Below are positions 61,380 to 64,000 of a stretch of DNA of 64,000 nucleotides, one piece after another (position 1 is the first letter of the stretch; the number at the start of each line of letters is the position of its first letter). Origin of the DNA: Pinguiococcus pyrenoidosus (Eukaryota; Sar; Pinguiophyceae; Pinguiochrysidales; Pinguiochrysidaceae); NCBI GenBank assembly GCA_019677205.1, contig JAAMXY010000044.1:1413-65412 (forward strand), given 5' to 3'. The position numbers were made by a program, and so were the translations under genes. The notes under the pieces were generated by a model, which saw nothing but the letters and a program-made list of their open reading frames with translations, did no database searches and had not been told where the DNA came from.

Positions 61380-63977
61380 CTAAGCGCCCAGGCTCTTCGT
61401 GAGCACCTCGTACAAGTCCTTGGACACGTTGGGCAGCTCCTTGAGCTTCGTCAGCTCAGCCTTCATGAGCTCCTGGCGCTTCTCATCGTAGCGCCGCCAC
61501 TGGGAGAGCGGCCCACACATGCGAGAAGCCATCTGCGGATTCATGGTGTTCAGCTCTCCAATCACGCCGCCAAGGAACGCGTAGCCCGAGCCGTCGTCCT
61601 TGTGGAACGCGTTGGTGTTCGCCACGAAGCCGCCCACGAGGGCTCGCATCCGGTTGGGATTCTTGATGCTGAAGTCGGGATGCTTCCGAAGCGCTTCCAC
61701 CTTCTGCAGAGCTTCGTCCGAGTCCGCGGCAGCCTGGACGGAGAACCACTTGTTCACCACCAAGGCGTCCTTGTTGGCGTCGGCATAGAACTGATCCTTC
61801 ACTTCGTCCGCCTTGGCCCCGCCGATGTCCGCAAGGGTGGAGAAGGCGGCAATCTTCTCGGTCATGCAAGTGGCAGCCTTGGCCTGCTCGTACGCCAGGC
61901 TCTCCGCTGCCTCGTCCTTGAAGCAGCAGTACAGATCAAGGCAGGCGTTCCGCAGGCGCCGACGGCTGATGGCCGCCGGATCGACGCTGAAGACCTCGCC
62001 AGCTGGGGGCGCGAGCTTGTTGTAAAGCTCTAGAATCTTCTCGCGATGCGTCTCGGCAAGAGCCTTCTTCACGTCGCCTCGCGCCTTCGAGACGGCAACG
62101 GGATCAATCAGCTTCCCGGACGAGGCAAGCTCGTCGGACAGCGTGGAGACGTCCGGCAGCATCAGCGTCAGCGCGGCCAGACTGAGGTCCATCTCGTTCT
62201 TGAGCGCGAGGTCCAGGATCTCGCCGAAGGCCTGCGTGAGCACGCCCAGCCCTTCGACGCAGGATTCCTGGCCGCCTTCCAGGTACGCGAGCACCACCCG
62301 CGTGCCCAGGCGCTGCGAGGCCTCCCACTTGTTGAACTCGTCGGTGTCCTTCGCTGCCAGGAACGCGAGCTCTTCGTCGGTCTGCTCGATCTTCAGGCGC
62401 ACCGGCGCGCTGAAGCCGCGAAGCACCGAGGGGATCACCGAGGCCGTGCTCTTCGGAACAGCGAGCTCAAACACTTGCTCCGCCTCGGTGAGCTCAAGGA
62501 CGGTCGAAGGGACGATCTCGTTGCCCGTGTCCTTGTCCAGCAGGCCCACTTCCACGGGGATGAGCAGAGGCAGCTTCTCCGACTGGTTCGGCGTCGGCGG
62601 GGTCATCTGCGACAGCTTGAGCTTGTAGACACCAGCGGCGGCGTCCAGCTCGCCGCTTGCCGTCACGACAGGCGTGCCGGCCTGAAGGTACCAGCGCTCG
62701 AACTGCGTCAGATCCTTCCCGTTGGCGTCCGCCATGGCGGAGCGGAAGTCATCACAGGTCACAGCGCTGCCATCGTGGCGCTCGAAGTAAAGGTCCATGC
62801 CCTTGCGGAAGCCATCCTTGCCGAGGAGGACCTCGTACATGCGGATCACCTCAGCGCCCTTCTCGTAGACGGTGACCGTGTAGAAGTTGTCCATGGCGAT
62901 GTAGCTGTCTGGCCGAATCGGGTGGGCCAGCGGCCCCGCGTCCTCCATGAATTGCCGGCTTCGCAGCATCCTCACGTCACGAATGCGCTTGACCGCCTCG
63001 CTGGAGCCCACGTCCGCCGAGAACGTCTGGTCACGGTAGACGGTGAGGCCCTCCTTCAACGTGAGCTGGAACCAGTCTCGGCAAGTCACGCGATTCCCAG
63101 TCCAGCTGCAGGAAGGGACGTCAAAGGGGAAACGAAGAGCAAGATGATGTGAGATTGCCATTCGCCATACACAGGAATCGCGCCAGGAATCTTACTTGTG
63201 GAAGTATTCGTGGCCGATGACTCCCTCGATGCGCTCGTAGTCCAAGTCCGTAGCCGTCTCCGGCTTCGCGAGGGTGAGCGCGGTGTTGAAGATGTTCAGG
63301 CCCTTGTTCTCCATCGCGCCCATGTTGAAGTCGTTCACCGCGACAACGTTGTACGTGTCAAGGTCGCACTCCAGACCGAAGGTATCCTCGTCCCACTTCA
63401 TGGCCTTCTGGAGCGACAGCAAGGCATGATCCAGCTGATCCACGTTGTCGTGCTCGCTGAAGATGCCAAGGTTGACCGTGCGGCCGGACATCGTGGTGTA
63501 CGTGCCCGTGATGGATCCAAGGTTCCCCGCGACCAGGGCGAAGAGGTAGCACGGCTTGAGCCACGGATCCTCCCACACGGCGTAGTGGCGACCCCCTTCG
63601 AGGTCTCCGCCCTCGATGAAGTTGCCGTTGCCCAGCAGGACCGGGCAGCTCTCCTTGTCGGCTTCGAGGCGCAGCTTGAACTTCGCCATGACGTCCGGGC
63701 GGTCTTGGAAGAAGGTGATCCGGCGGAATCCCTCGGCTTCGCACTGCGTGCAGTACACGCCATTGCTCTGGTACAGGCCGCTCAGCTGGGTGTTCTCCTC
63801 CGGCTTCGTGGGCTCCACCACCGTCGACAGGGTGAACTTGCTCTTGCCCTTGAAGGCCTCGCCTTGGATGCTCAGCAGCTCGTCCTTGTAGCTATAGAGC
63901 GTCGGGTCCACCTCGGCGCCGTCGATCTTCAGGCTCTTGAGCTGCAGGTCTTCTCCGTCAAGGACCAGAGCGTCCGT
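61380..63977 (-). CDS. M1 family aminopeptidase N (PepN type), 3' part
   Basis: Two exons seen: about 63194-63977 and 61380 to about 63106; upstream exons lie beyond the window. The first visible exon has SSLKIDGAEVDP-like sequence, QSNGVYCTQCEAEGFRRIT, the GAMEN motif (NMGAMENKGLNIFN) and GVIGHEYFH, the HExxH zinc site, which is split by the intron. The next exon begins NWTGNRVTCRDWFQLTLKEG, with the third zinc ligand (Glu) in KEGLTV. The C-terminal exon includes the DUF3458 Ig-like fold and the helical alpha-solenoid. Sequence is closer to bacterial PepN than to animal APN, as in many algae and plants. It removes N-terminal residues from peptides. Confidence 0.9.
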
Positions 63978-64000
63978 CTACAGCGCGCCACAGCCTCTCC

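Noticed and set aside
62046-63152. 368-codon plus-strand open frame
   Set aside because: Antisense to the M1 aminopeptidase, whose motifs on the minus strand are clear.

Overview
This window is nuclear DNA from a gene-dense, GC-rich unicellular eukaryote, almost certainly an alga with a complex (secondary or tertiary) red-lineage plastid. About 36 protein genes are spread over 64 kb. Most are split by short GT-AG introns of roughly 40-200 nt whose donors are often GTGCG rather than GTAAG. Several products are plastid or photosynthesis-linked: DUF4079, an NDC1-type NAD(P)H dehydrogenase, a DUF6816-like lumen protein with a twin-arginine signal, YqgE/DUF179, an aspartate kinase and a tRNA-binding-domain protein. 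Many of these begin with an ER-type signal peptide, and the residue after the predicted cleavage site is often aromatic (F, W or Y), as in ochrophytes and other red-lineage complex plastids. An ochrophyte, perhaps pelagophyte-like, is my best guess; haptophyte or dinoflagellate relatives cannot be excluded. No rRNA, tRNA, transposon or CRISPR array was seen.

Layout. 0.4-10 kb: MYCBP/AMY-1, a four-exon membrane protein, DUF4079, a CDF zinc exporter, a ZIP transporter and NDC1. 10-21.8 kb: an unknown Gly/Ala-rich protein, a ZNG1/CobW GTPase, a selenocysteine-containing thioredoxin-fold/hemerythrin fusion with its SECIS, RIC-8, the DUF6816-like protein, MCMBP and a basic nuclear-type protein. 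22-32.5 kb: a sulfotransferase, a PCMTD-like methyltransferase, a 1215-residue coiled-coil protein with UVR-like motifs and an ACC-synthase-like aminotransferase. 32.7-44.9 kb: an acidic NPF-motif protein, a small plastid-type protein, a TPR protein, AMMECR1, aspartate kinase, an unknown protein and YqgE. 45-64 kb: the tRNA-binding protein, Mpv17/PMP22, a dihydrodiol-dehydrogenase-like oxidoreductase, a DUF4116 protein, a DoxX/TMEM35-like protein, an SDP1-type lipase, Hikeshi, a GFA-fold protein, a Cys-rich type I membrane protein, a trypsin-like protease and the 3' part of an M1 aminopeptidase that runs off the right end.

Gene orientation alternates along much of the window, giving repeated divergent and convergent pairs. 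Short AT-rich islets (50-150 bp) mostly lie at divergent gene starts, which suggests they are promoters. Zinc or metal handling recurs in the first 13 kb (CDF, ZIP, ZNG1).

The outstanding item is the gene at 13766-14881 (minus strand). An in-frame TGA (14735-14737) sits in a U-x-x-C redox motif of a thioredoxin-like domain fused to a hemerythrin domain with all seven metal ligands. A well-formed type II SECIS lies 160 nt after the stop codon (13536-13606). It appears to be a selenoprotein of unusual architecture.

Gene models were built by hand from reading frames and splice signals. Exon edges may be off by a base or two, and N-termini are the least certain part.
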